A DNA stretch of 64,000 nt, from positions 62,001 through 126,000 of the forward strand of contig NZ_VSLD01000007.1 of the NCBI RefSeq assembly GCF_008107445.1, in the 5' to 3' direction. Origin of the DNA: Arthrobacter echini. Lineage in GTDB: Bacteria > Actinomycetota > Actinomycetes > Actinomycetales > Micrococcaceae. The notes beneath the pieces were generated by a model that saw only the letters and a program-made list of their open reading frames with translations, did not search any database and was not told where the DNA came from. Made by a program: the position numbers and the translations under genes. Below are positions 54,076 through 61,956 of this stretch, piece after piece (positions within the stretch are counted from its first letter, which is position 1; each line of letters begins with the position of its first letter).

Positions 54076-55202
54076 CCTTCTCCCCGCCCAGCGAGCAGGC
54101 AGTGCGCGACGCCCTCGCCACGGTGATCGACCCCGAGCTGCGCCGTCCCATCACCGAGCTCGGCATGGTCGCGTCGGTGGCCGTCGAGGGCAGCACAGTG
54201 CGCATCGGGATCCTGCTCACGATCGCCGGGTGTCCGCTGCGTGGCACCATCACCGAGGACACCGAGGCCGCGGTCTCGCGCGTCGAGGGCGTGGACGAGG
54301 TGGTGGTGGACCTCGGGGTCATGAACCAGGGCCAGCGTGACGCCCTGAAGGACCAGCTCAAGGGCCCCGGTGGCCGGCGCGGCATCCCCTTCGCCGATCC
54401 GGCGTCGCTGACGCGGGTCTACGCCGTGGCGAGCGGCAAGGGAGGCGTGGGGAAATCGAGCGTGACGGTGAATCTCGCGGTGGCCATGGCCGCGCGCGGT
54501 CTCCGGGTGGGGATCGTCGACGCGGACATCTACGGCTTCTCCGTCCCGGCCCTCATGGGTATCAGCCAGCAGCCCACTCGCGTGGACGAACTCATTTTGC
54601 CGCCGGTCGCGCACGGCGTGAAGGTGATCTCCATCGGCATGTTCGTCGAGGGCAACCAGCCCATCTCCTGGCGCGGCCCCATGCTGCACCGTGCCCTGGA
54701 GCAGTTCCTCACGGAGGTCTACTTCGGGGATCTCGACGCCCTCTTCCTCGATCTGCCGCCGGGTACGGGCGACATCGCGATCTCGGTGGCCCAGTTGCTG
54801 CCCTCCTCCGAACTCCTGGTGGTGACCACACCGCAGAGTGCCGCCGCCAGCGTGGCCGAGCGTGCGGGAGCCATGGCAGCGCAGACCGGACAGGGCGTTG
54901 CCGGGGTCATCGAGAACATGTCCTGGCTCGAACTGCCCGACGGCGGACGGCTCGAGCTCTTCGGAGCCGGCGGGGGCGCACTGCTGGCCACCCGGCTGTC
55001 CGGCACGCTGTCGACCGAGGTACCACTGCTCGGCAGCATCCCGCTGGATCAGAGCTTGCGCGAGGGTGGCGACGAGGGCCTGCCCCTCGTCCTCGGGACC
55101 GAAGCCTCCGCGGCGAAGGACGAACTGATCAGGATCGCCGCGCTCCTCGCCGGGCGCCCACGAGGCCTCGAGGGGCTGAAGCTTCCTGTCACGGTCTCCT
55201 GA
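54072..55202 (+). CDS. mrp: Mrp/NBP35 family Fe-S carrier ATPase
   Basis: A 376-residue P-loop protein that helps assemble or carry Fe-S clusters. An N-terminal MIP18 (DUF59) domain (about 5-85) precedes the deviant Walker A in VASGKGGVGKSSVTVNLA and the LFLDLPPGTGDIA motif. The CxxC of many ApbC proteins was not found. The GTG start overlaps the DUF1003 stop by 4 bp. The start is set by VTFSPPSEQAVRDAL. Confidence 0.92.
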   Translation: MTFSPPSEQAVRDALATVIDPELRRPITELGMVASVAVEGSTVRIGILLTIAGCPLRGTITEDTEAAVSRVEGVDEVVVDLGVMNQGQRDALKDQLKGPGGRRGIPFADPASLTRVYAVASGKGGVGKSSVTVNLAVAMAARGLRVGIVDADIYGFSVPALMGISQQPTRVDELILPPVAHGVKVISIGMFVEGNQPISWRGPMLHRALEQFLTEVYFGDLDALFLDLPPGTGDIAISVAQLLPSSELLVVTTPQSAAASVAERAGAMAAQTGQGVAGVIENMSWLELPDGGRLELFGAGGGALLATRLSGTLSTEVPLLGSIPLDQSLREGGDEGLPLVLGTEASAAKDELIRIAALLAGRPRGLEGLKLPVTVS

Positions 55203-55219
55203 CCCGCAGAAGAGTCCCG

Positions 55220-55237
55220 GGCCGGACCTGCCCGGCC
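55220..55237. terminator. Weak hairpin between mrp and tatB
   Basis: GGCCGG pairs with CCGGCC across a 6-nt loop in the 48-bp convergent gap. Confidence 0.35.
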
Positions 55238-55250
55238 ATGCGGGGTACGG

Positions 55251-55661
55251 CTAAGTGGCTTCCAGATCGTAGGGGGCGGGCTCCCCTGGCGCCAGCGTGG
55301 GCCTCAGGGGCACCGACGGGCCCGGGCCCACCTGCAGGGCCGCCGCGGTGGCGGCCGCCGGAACAGCGGTCGGCGCTCCGCTGCTGACGGGCTTGAAGAC
55401 GTCCTCGATGTCGTCGAGGAGCGCCTCCTTGATGATGCGTCGTGGGTCGTACTGGCGCGGATCGAGCTTACGCCAGTCGACCTCGTCGAGCTCCGGACCC
55501 ACCTCTTCCCGGAGCTGGTCACGGGCCCCGGTGGCCATGCGCCGCAGGCTCTTCACGAGCCTCGCCAACTGCGCGGCGTACTCCGGGAGGCGTTCCGGGC
55601 CGAGCACCACGACGGCGATGATCGCCAGGACCACCAGTTCGAGGCCATTGATTCCCAACAC
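55251..55661 (-). CDS. tatB: Sec-independent protein translocase TatB
   Basis: A 136-residue component that receives twin-arginine substrates. The membrane helix at 4-21 (LELVVLAIIAVVVLGPERLP) and the amphipathic helix after it are the TatA/B signature; the Glu in the helix and the 70-residue tail favour TatB. The GTG start has TAGGCT six bases upstream. It lies downstream of the sigE/anti-sigma pair as in mycobacteria, but with its own promoter. TatA and TatC are not in the window. Confidence 0.92.
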   Translation of the reverse strand: MLGINGLELVVLAIIAVVVLGPERLPEYAAQLARLVKSLRRMATGARDQLREEVGPELDEVDWRKLDPRQYDPRRIIKEALLDDIEDVFKPVSSGAPTAVPAAATAAALQVGPGPSVPLRPTLAPGEPAPYDLEAT

Positions 55662-55667
55662 GCGAGA

Positions 55668-55673
55668 AGCCTA
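55668..55673 (-). promoter_or_regulatory. -10 element of tatB (leaderless type)
   Basis: TAGGCT on the minus strand, six bases before the tatB GTG. Confidence 0.5.
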
Positions 55674-55745
55674 CCTTCCCGGTCAGGACGTACCGCATCC
55701 GGTGGCGCGCCCGACGTCGGCCCCGGGGATGCAGCTCCCCATGGG

Positions 55746-56735
55746 TCAGCGGTCCTGCGGGTGCGTCATGACCGACAGCCCCCGCATGATCCTGTCCATC
55801 ATGGAGCCGTCCTGTCCGTGCGGCGTCGACAATCGGGCGTAGTCCGTGGTGACGAGCTGGTTGAGCGTCTGCGGCATGGCGGCGGGCGGCAGCTCGGAGA
55901 CCACCGTATAGGTCACCGTGGGTGAATCGAGCACCACGAGCCAGGGCTCGCCGGAGCGCACCCACAGATCTCGACCCACACCGCCCACGTGGTCGAAGCC
56001 GTCCTGCTCGACCGTCCTGCCGCTCGCTGCGTTCACCGGCACCGCCGTCGTCGCATCGGGGCGCCCCTCGATCTTCCGCTGCTCGTAGACGGTGACCTCG
56101 TCGCCGTCGTGCTCCAGCACGAGCCGGAGCGTGGGCATGTCGCCCACACTCATGCCCCCGGCGCTCCTGAGCGTGAATCCGAGGGACGTGAGCGCGGGAC
56201 ACGCCCACCCCTCCGCCCTCAGCGTCTCCAGCTGATCGGCATCGAGTGCGGTGGGCGTGCGCGGCACCATGGACTCCCACCCCGCGCGCAGCGCCGTCGG
56301 ACCGGCCGCTCCGGCCGTCGCCTGCTGCGGGGACCCCGCCACGTAGGCGCTGCCGAGCACTGCCGCAGCCACCACGGCCGAGACGGCGGTCGCGGCAACG
56401 ACTGCGCGGCGGCGGCGTGGCGCACGGAGCGCAGGATCGTGAGCCACACCTGCGGGGCACGTGCGTCGGACGTCGTCCGACCGCGTAACGTCGGAGGACC
56501 CGGGGACCTCCGGGGCGTGGGGAGGGCGCGACGTCGTGGAGAGGAGCCTGCGCTGGAAGTCCGGATCGAGTGACGGACGCTGCAGCCCCAGGAGGGTGCT
56601 CTTGTGACCGCGCAGCCGGCTCACGGCCGCCGTGCAGGGCGCGCAGAGCTGGACATGGCGCTCGACGGCGAGCCTCTTCCGGTCGGACAGCTCGCCGTCC
56701 ACGAGGTCCTGCAGGGAGCGCCGTGGATGGAACAC
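55746..56735 (-). CDS. rseA: Anti-sigma-E factor (zf-HC2, RseA-like)
   Basis: A 329-residue membrane anti-sigma factor. The N-terminal zinc domain has HVQLCAPCTAAVSRL (His-x3-Cys-x2-Cys). A membrane helix at about 115-140 follows an Arg-rich stretch. The rest is extracytoplasmic and contains MSVGDMPTLRLVLEHDG. The GTG at 56735 follows the sigE TAG by 4 bp and has TGGGGTAG upstream; a longer in-frame reading that overlaps sigE is rejected. It should control the upstream sigma factor. Confidence 0.86.
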   Translation of the reverse strand: MFHPRRSLQDLVDGELSDRKRLAVERHVQLCAPCTAAVSRLRGHKSTLLGLQRPSLDPDFQRRLLSTTSRPPHAPEVPGSSDVTRSDDVRRTCPAGVAHDPALRAPRRRRAVVAATAVSAVVAAAVLGSAYVAGSPQQATAGAAGPTALRAGWESMVPRTPTALDADQLETLRAEGWACPALTSLGFTLRSAGGMSVGDMPTLRLVLEHDGDEVTVYEQRKIEGRPDATTAVPVNAASGRTVEQDGFDHVGGVGRDLWVRSGEPWLVVLDSPTVTYTVVSELPPAAMPQTLNQLVTTDYARLSTPHGQDGSMMDRIMRGLSVMTHPQDR

Positions 56736-56739
56736 GGCG

Positions 56740-57387
56740 CTACCCCAGACCGGCGACCCGCGGCACGCCGAGCGAGGCGCCGCTGCCGGCGGGCCTGGGA
56801 TCACGGTGGGCGAGCTTGCCACGGAGCATCGTCCGCCCGCGGTGGATCCGTGAGCGGACAGTGCCCAGCTTGACCCCGAGTGCCCGCGCCACCTCGTCGT
56901 AGGCCAGGCCCTCGAGATCGCACAGGACGACGGCGGCGCGGAAGTCCGGAGGCAGTTCTTCGAGTGCCGCCTGCACGTCGATGTCCAGATTGTTGAACTC
57001 GAAGCTGCGCTCGGGACCGGGATGCCCGCTGGCGAGCCGGCTCTCCGCCTCCTCGGTCAGACCGTCGAAGCGGATGCGGGTCTTGCGGCGGGCCTGGTCG
57101 AGGAACAGGTTCGTGGTGATCCGGTGCAGCCAGCCATCCAGCGTGCCGGGCCTGAACTTCGCGAGAGACCTGAACACGCGCACGAAGACCTCCTGCGTGA
57201 GGTCCTCGGCGTCGAACTTGTTGCCGGTGAGCCGATAGGCGAGGCGATACACCTTGGGCGAGTAGTTCGTGACGACCTCCTCCCAGGAGGGTGCCACCCA
57301 AGGATTGCCGTGCTCGTCGAGGACGGGCGCGTCCGTTCTGTCGACGCTCCCCAGATCCGGCTGTCTCGTCTCAACGCTAGACATCAT
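56740..57387 (-). CDS. sigE: ECF RNA polymerase sigma factor SigE-like
   Basis: A 215-residue extracytoplasmic-function sigma factor. Region 2 has YRLTGNKFDAEDLTQEVFVR (promoter -10 contact and core binding), and region 4 has YDEVARALGVKLGTVRSRIH. Start at either of two adjacent ATG codons (57387, 57384), both served by GAGAAGGGG. A long in-frame extension upstream to 57666 lacks support. It is followed by its anti-sigma factor; gene order with the methyltransferase beyond matches Rv1220c-Rv1222. Confidence 0.92.
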   Translation of the reverse strand: MMSSVETRQPDLGSVDRTDAPVLDEHGNPWVAPSWEEVVTNYSPKVYRLAYRLTGNKFDAEDLTQEVFVRVFRSLAKFRPGTLDGWLHRITTNLFLDQARRKTRIRFDGLTEEAESRLASGHPGPERSFEFNNLDIDVQAALEELPPDFRAAVVLCDLEGLAYDEVARALGVKLGTVRSRIHRGRTMLRGKLAHRDPRPAGSGASLGVPRVAGLG

Positions 57388-57719
57388 GTGCCCCTTCTCG
57401 CCCGAACTCCCGGATGGATCCTGGCCGCTCCTGCTCGGGCGCGGCCGGTCCCAGCAGTGATTCGGCACTGCTCCGCTGGTGGATGTCCAGCACGAGAAGA
57501 CTTTCGCACCAAGCTGGGAACTGGCTGGCAGCGTCGGTCGTGCCCGGTCCGTCATTCGCCGAGGGCAATGCTCACGAGGGGACAGGAGCTCCGATGCAGG
57601 GCATGCTCTCCTTCGAAGCCGTGCAGGGCACAGTAGTGTTGAGTCCGGGCTCCGGCCCGCCACCAATCACCGGCCGCGCGCAGGGCACCTCCCGCGCGGC
57701 GTAGAACGAAGGGAAGTCC
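57388..57719. promoter_or_regulatory. Divergent promoter region between sigE and the O-methyltransferase
   Basis: A 332-bp gap with no supported gene. On the plus strand GGGAAC at 57516-57521 stands 18 bp before GTG at 57540-57542, loosely like an ECF promoter (GGAAC-N18-GTT), but it faces the methyltransferase. No convincing self-regulated sigE promoter was found. Confidence 0.3.
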
Positions 57720-58358
57720 ATGGCCGCCGACAAACACAGCAGCTGGTCCTATACGGAAGGGCTCCCCGACGAGGACGACATCCTCCTCCGGGCGCGCGAG
57801 CGGTCCCATGAACTCGGAGTCTCCCCGGTCACGCCCGCTGTCGGCGCTGCCCTGACCGTCCTCGCTGCCGCGTCGAAGGCCTCCACCGCGGTCGAGGTCG
57901 GGGCGGGTGCGGGAGTATCCGGAGTCTGCCTATTGCGGGGGCTGGGGCGCCAGGCCGTCCTGACCACCATCGATGCCGATGTGGACCACCTCCGTGCCGC
58001 GAGGGAGGCCTACGCGGAAGCGGGCATCCCCACGAACCGCACCCGGACGATCTCCGGGCGGGCCTCGGACGTGCTGCCGCGACTGACGGACCGGGCCTAC
58101 GACCTCGTGTTCCTCGACGCCGACAAGGCAGGACTTCCCGGGTACGTGGAGCAGGCCACGCGTCTGCTGAAGGAGGGTGGCATGCTCATCGTCAACGACG
58201 CACTCGATCAGGACCGGGTGCCCGAGCCCGCCGTGCGCGAGGCCTCCACAACCACCCTGCGCCAGGTCGGCAGACTGGTCCGCGAGAACGAGACCCTGGT
58301 CTCGGCGCTCCTGCCCACCGGCACGGGACTTCTCCTGGCCGTCAAGCAACGTCCCTGA
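57720..58358 (+). CDS. SAM-dependent O-methyltransferase (family 3)
   Basis: A 212-residue class I methyltransferase. Motif I is TAVEVGAGAGVSGVCLL, and LVFLDADKAGLPGYVEQA gives the metal- and substrate-binding region of catechol-type O-methyltransferases. GAAGGGAAG precedes the ATG. Its position beside sigE matches Rv1220c. The acceptor is unknown. Confidence 0.9.
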   Translation: MAADKHSSWSYTEGLPDEDDILLRARERSHELGVSPVTPAVGAALTVLAAASKASTAVEVGAGAGVSGVCLLRGLGRQAVLTTIDADVDHLRAAREAYAEAGIPTNRTRTISGRASDVLPRLTDRAYDLVFLDADKAGLPGYVEQATRLLKEGGMLIVNDALDQDRVPEPAVREASTTTLRQVGRLVRENETLVSALLPTGTGLLLAVKQRP

Positions 58359-58394
58359 TCACCCGGGCCGGTGTCCCCGGCCCGGGCGGCGGCT

Positions 58395-58562
58395 CTAGGT
58401 CGTGACGGTCAGGAGGCAGTCCTTGAGCTTGCCCGCCTCTTCCGCGTTGAGCTCGACGACCAGCCGGCCACCGCCGTCGATCGGGACCCGCATGATGAGG
58501 CTGCGCCCCTCCTTGGTGACTTCCATCGGTCCATCGCCGGTACGCGGTTTCATGGCAGCCAT
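58395..58562 (-). CDS. DUF3117 protein
   Basis: A 55-residue protein strongly conserved in actinobacteria (Rv1211 position). The whole family is visible: MAAMKPRTGDGPMEVTKEG through RVPIDGGGRLVVEL to LKDCLLTV. AAAGGGAT gives the ribosome site for the ATG at 58562. Function is unknown. Confidence 0.93.
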   Translation of the reverse strand: MAAMKPRTGDGPMEVTKEGRSLIMRVPIDGGGRLVVELNAEEAGKLKDCLLTVTT

Positions 58563-58733
58563 AGGGGGATCCCTTTCAACAGGGCGCAACCGCCGGCAGC
58601 GGTCCACGCATCAGTAAACGGTGCCCCGAGCCGGTTCCCCGAGGGGGTCGGCGGTGCACATCATCGATTCCATTATTCAGTACAAGCCGTGCACCTGCTA
58701 ATTCGGATGGGGCGTGGATCACATCCGCCGGGA
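58563..58733 (-). promoter_or_regulatory. DUF3117 promoter region
   Basis: A 171-bp gap with an unusually AT-rich patch. AATAAT (58672-58677, minus strand) with TTAGCA 18 bp upstream (58696-58701) is a plausible promoter, +1 near 58665. The patch is flanked by inverted GGTGCAC/GTGCACC at 58653-58659 and 58689-58695. Confidence 0.4.
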
Positions 58734-59999
58734 CTAGGGCGGAAAATCCCCATCCGGACCGGACGGGGTCCAGCCCCAGAACCAGTCCACCCAGAGGAGC
58801 TGGAGCACCACCGAGACAGGCACCAGGACCCACAGCTGGCGTGGTCCGCGGGGGACGGCGGCGAGAGCGAGCGGGAACAGCGGCAGGAGGATCCGCCAGG
58901 TGCTGGACTGCGGATCCCAGAAGGCCGCCAGATAGAGCAGGTAGCCCGCGCACCACGACCACAGGACCGGGCCGAGGGATCGCACCGCCGGTGCCAGGAA
59001 GAGCCCCGCCACCGCGAGCAGGAGTGCGAACACCAGGAGCCCTGCGGCTACCGGTCCGAGCAGCGCAGCGGGCGTGGCGAACCAGGGCACGAACGGCACG
59101 AGTGCTTCCTCGCGCCAGGCCGTCTCCGTCGCCACGTATGCGTCGCGCTCCCCGGTCGTGATCCAGGCCACCGCCGGCCAGGTGATCGCCGCGAGGGAGG
59201 ACACCACGCCGAGGAGGAACAGGGGCAGCACCTGCCAGGTGGCACGGTGGCGCTCAGCCGACCCACCAGCGGTACGGGCCCGCCAGACCGCGTGGAGGAC
59301 GAGGAGCCCGACGGCGAGCGCGAACGGCACCCCCACCGGGCGCGCCAGGCCCATGAGCACCACCACGGGCATCGCCGCATAGTAGTGGTGAGTGGACACG
59401 AGGTACAGCGCCGATGCCAGCAGGAGCAGCAGGAGGGACTCAGCGTAGGGGACCTGCAGGATCGCTGCCACGGGTGCGAAGGAGACGAGGGCGACACCTG
59501 CCAGGGCGGACCCGTGGCCGGCGCGGAGGCGGAAGAGCCTGTAGATCACCAGCGAGGCTCCGGCGGACGCCGCCAGTGCCACGCTTGGTGCCAGGACCCC
59601 CCAGCCCAGTCCCGTGACCGCGTCGAGCCCACGGACGAGTCCCGGGAAGAGCGGGTAGAAGGCCCACTGATTGGGCTCGACGGAGCCGAGCGCGCCACGC
59701 GGCAGCTCCGCAGGATAGCCCTCCCGGAAGATCCGCTCGTACCAGCCGCTGTCCCAGTAGTTGATGAAGACGCCGTAGCCGGGGGCGGGGCCGGACCATG
59801 GGCTGGGGCCCTGCCGGGCGGCAGAAAGCAGGAGGAGGCCGGTGGAGACGAGGCGTCCCACGACGAAGACCACCAGGACCTGGACCACCCAGGTTCCCTG
59901 CGATCCGACGACGGACCGCACGGCCACGGCGCGGCTCAGCGCGCGGCCCGGCGGACGACTCGGCGAACGACTCAACGGGCGGCTCAGCGGACGGGTCAT
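58734..59999 (-). CDS. PIG-V-like membrane glycosyltransferase
   Basis: A 421-residue protein with about ten membrane helices. A loop after the first helix has NYWDSGWYERIFREGYP, in which the WDxxWY pattern matches PIG-V/GT-C mannosyltransferases; FYPLFPGLVRGLD and GLARPVGVPFALAVG follow. The family uses lipid-linked sugars on the outer face of the membrane. The first 25 residues are an Arg/Pro/Ser repeat. The ATG overlaps the tagA stop by 4 bp. The acceptor is unknown. Confidence 0.82.
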   Translation of the reverse strand: MTRPLSRPLSRSPSRPPGRALSRAVAVRSVVGSQGTWVVQVLVVFVVGRLVSTGLLLLSAARQGPSPWSGPAPGYGVFINYWDSGWYERIFREGYPAELPRGALGSVEPNQWAFYPLFPGLVRGLDAVTGLGWGVLAPSVALAASAGASLVIYRLFRLRAGHGSALAGVALVSFAPVAAILQVPYAESLLLLLLASALYLVSTHHYYAAMPVVVLMGLARPVGVPFALAVGLLVLHAVWRARTAGGSAERHRATWQVLPLFLLGVVSSLAAITWPAVAWITTGERDAYVATETAWREEALVPFVPWFATPAALLGPVAAGLLVFALLLAVAGLFLAPAVRSLGPVLWSWCAGYLLYLAAFWDPQSSTWRILLPLFPLALAAVPRGPRQLWVLVPVSVVLQLLWVDWFWGWTPSGPDGDFPP

Positions 60000-60619
60000 C
60001 GCCGCAGCGGGTCGCCGGGTGGATCGTCGCTCTCGGCCGTCGCGGCCCCGCCGCGCACCCAGCAGTCCCGGAGGTGATCGTCGACATAGCCCGTGGCCTG
60101 CAGCATGGCGTAGGCCGTGATCGGCCCGACGAAGCGGAACCCCAGCGTCCGGAGCTCCCGGGCGAGTGCGATGCTTCCGGGCGTGCTCGCCGGTACGTCC
60201 GAGAGATCCATGGGCGCAGGACCGGCCGGGGGGCGGTGTGCCTGAAGGATCGCGCCGAGGCTCGTCCCCGCCGGCAGCGCCAGGAGCGCCCGGGCGTTGA
60301 CGATGGTCGCCTCGATCTTGCGGCGGTTCCGGACGATACCCGTGTCCGCCATGAGCCGCTCGACGTCCTCGGTCCCGAACGCCGCGACGGTGTCCGGGTC
60401 GAAGGCGGCGAACGCCCGGCGGAAGGCCGGTCGCTTCCGCAGGATGGTGATCCAGCTCAGTCCCGACTGGAAGGCCTCGAGGCTCAGGCGCTCGTACAGT
60501 CCCTGTTCGCTGCGGACCGGCCTGCCCCACTCCTCGTCGTGGTAACGCTCGTACTCGGCACTGGAGACGGCCCAGCCGCACCGGGGCCGCCCGTCCGACC
60601 CGGGGACCGCAGGGCTCAC
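59996..60619 (-). CDS. tagA: DNA-3-methyladenine glycosylase I
   Basis: A 207-residue base-excision enzyme. RCGWAVSSAEYERYHDEEWG supplies two zinc ligands and the opening of the family; the Glu-Phe region LSLEAFQSGLSWITILRKR and the C-terminal DDHLRDCW complete it. It starts with GTG overlapping the DivIVA-type stop by 4 bp. Neighbours on both sides overlap, so it is in the middle of a three-gene unit. Confidence 0.95.
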   Translation of the reverse strand: MSPAVPGSDGRPRCGWAVSSAEYERYHDEEWGRPVRSEQGLYERLSLEAFQSGLSWITILRKRPAFRRAFAAFDPDTVAAFGTEDVERLMADTGIVRNRRKIEATIVNARALLALPAGTSLGAILQAHRPPAGPAPMDLSDVPASTPGSIALARELRTLGFRFVGPITAYAMLQATGYVDDHLRDCWVRGGAATAESDDPPGDPLRR

Positions 60620-60990
60620 CGGACGGCGTCCCGTTCCGCCAGCCGCGCGCGCAGGTGCAGGATCTCCTCGTCGCGTTCGGTGATCGTAGTAGCGAGCCTG
60701 TCCAGCACCTCGTCCACCTGGTCCATCCGGTAGCCGCGCAGACCGAGACCGAAGCGGACGGCGTCGACGTCCCTCGCCGAGACCTGTGTCGGCAGCAGCA
60801 CCGGCGGCAGGGAGGCCACGGGGTGGACCAGGCCGAGGTCGCCGCCGCCCGATACGTCCCTGTCCTCGGACCGGGACACCGCCGAGCCGGGACGACGCCG
60901 GCCGGCCCAGGACGGCAGCGGACGACCCGACGCCAGCACGGCCGTTCCCCCCACCAGCAGGATCGCGAGGATCACCAGGAAGATAGTCAC
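60616..60990 (-). CDS. DivIVA-domain membrane protein
   Basis: A 124-residue protein. A single N-terminal membrane helix (about 2-20) leads to a short linker and a DivIVA-type motif at about 80-105 (VRFGLGLRGYRMDQVDEVLD), then a short coiled coil. Such proteins sense membrane curvature or polar sites; the gene is in the Rv1209 position. GTG start chosen because the reading upstream has no support. Confidence 0.82.
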   Translation of the reverse strand: MTIFLVILAILLVGGTAVLASGRPLPSWAGRRRPGSAVSRSEDRDVSGGGDLGLVHPVASLPPVLLPTQVSARDVDAVRFGLGLRGYRMDQVDEVLDRLATTITERDEEILHLRARLAERDAVR

Positions 60991-61025
60991 ACCGCAATGG
61001 TGCCAGAGGAGGCGGAGCGCTGTGC

Positions 61026-61826
61026 TCAGGCGTCGCCCGGGCTTCCCGCCGACGTCGTCATGATCCGTACCGCTTCCTCCGCCGTGTCGACCAGCTGCAC
61101 GAGCGAGAGGTCCTTCTCCGCGATCGTCCCCTCGGCCACCAGCGTTGCCCGGAGCCAGTCGAGCAGGGGCCCCCAGTAGTCCACCCCGACCAGCACGATC
61201 GGGAACGAGGTCACCTTCTGGGTCTGGACCAGGGTCATCGCCTCGAACAGTTCGTCGAGTGTGCCGTAGCCGCCGGGCAGCACCACGAAGCCGCTCGCGT
61301 ACTTCACGAACATCGTCTTCCGTGCGAAGAAGTAGCGGAAGTTGACGCCCAGATCCACCCACTCGTTCATGCCGGCTTCGAAGGGCAGCTCGATTCCGAG
61401 CCCCACGGAGATGCCGCCCTCCTCGCACGCCCCCTTGTTGGCCGCCTCCATGGTGCCCGGACCACCTCCGGTGATCACGGCGAACCCGGCCTGCACGAGC
61501 AGCCGACCCACCTCCTCGCCCATCGCGTAGTAGCGCGACTCCCGAGCGGTCCGCGCGGACCCGAAGACGCTGATGGCCGGTCCCAGCTCCGCGAGCGCCC
61601 CGAATCCCTCCACGAACTCGCTCTGGATCCGCAGCACACGCCAGGGATCGGTGTGGGTGAAGGCGCCCGAGCCGTGGTCGTCGAGCAGGATACTGTCGGC
61701 CTGCGCACCCGTCGCCTGACCACGCCGCAAGACCACGGAGCCCTTGCGCCTGGTGGAGGGAGTGGACGCAGCGGGCCCGGAGGACGCGCTGCCGTCGTCG
61801 GGCGAGGGACGCTGGAAGGAAGACAT
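61026..61826 (-). CDS. LOG family protein (TIGR00730, nucleotide 5-prime-monophosphate nucleosidase)
   Basis: A 266-residue Rossmann-fold enzyme. GGGPGTMEAANKGA and LPGGYGTLDELFEAM are the nucleotide-binding motifs of lysine decarboxylase-like LOG proteins, which release the base from nucleoside monophosphates. The first 50 residues are Ser/Pro-rich. The ATG at 61826 is fixed by TAGCCT six bases upstream. Positional equivalent of Rv1205. It diverges from the ABC transporter operon. Confidence 0.9.
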   Translation of the reverse strand: MSSFQRPSPDDGSASSGPAASTPSTRRKGSVVLRRGQATGAQADSILLDDHGSGAFTHTDPWRVLRIQSEFVEGFGALAELGPAISVFGSARTARESRYYAMGEEVGRLLVQAGFAVITGGGPGTMEAANKGACEEGGISVGLGIELPFEAGMNEWVDLGVNFRYFFARKTMFVKYASGFVVLPGGYGTLDELFEAMTLVQTQKVTSFPIVLVGVDYWGPLLDWLRATLVAEGTIAEKDLSLVQLVDTAEEAVRIMTTSAGSPGDA

Positions 61827-61832
61827 CCCCAC

Positions 61833-61838
61833 AGGCTA
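61833..61838 (-). promoter_or_regulatory. -10 element of the LOG gene (leaderless type)
   Basis: TAGCCT on the minus strand, six bases before the ATG. Confidence 0.5.
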
Positions 61839-61922
61839 GCGAACCCCCGGCGCCCGCCCTCACGCAGCGCCGCAGGCTTGGTTGCTCTTGGATCACGATT
61901 GACCACTTCGGGCTGCTGCGTA

Positions 61923-61950
61923 GTGACACCCCCGGATTGTTCGCTAGATT
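61923..61950 (+). promoter_or_regulatory. Promoter of the glutamate-type ABC operon
   Basis: GTGACA (61923-61928), 16-bp spacer, TAGATT (61945-61950), six bases before the ATG. This is the best complete -35/-10 pair among the leaderless-type promoters seen. Confidence 0.6.
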
Positions 61951-61956
61951 TCTCCC

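Noticed and set aside
57388-57666. Extension of SigE by about 90 residues upstream
   Set aside because: The extra sequence has no sigma-factor similarity, and two ATG codons with a good ribosome site give a normal ECF length.
58653-58695. GTGCAC repeats near DUF3117 as the same operator as in front of phr
   Set aside because: The hexamer is frequent in GC-rich DNA. Spacing (35 versus 23 bp) and flanks differ, so no common regulator is claimed.
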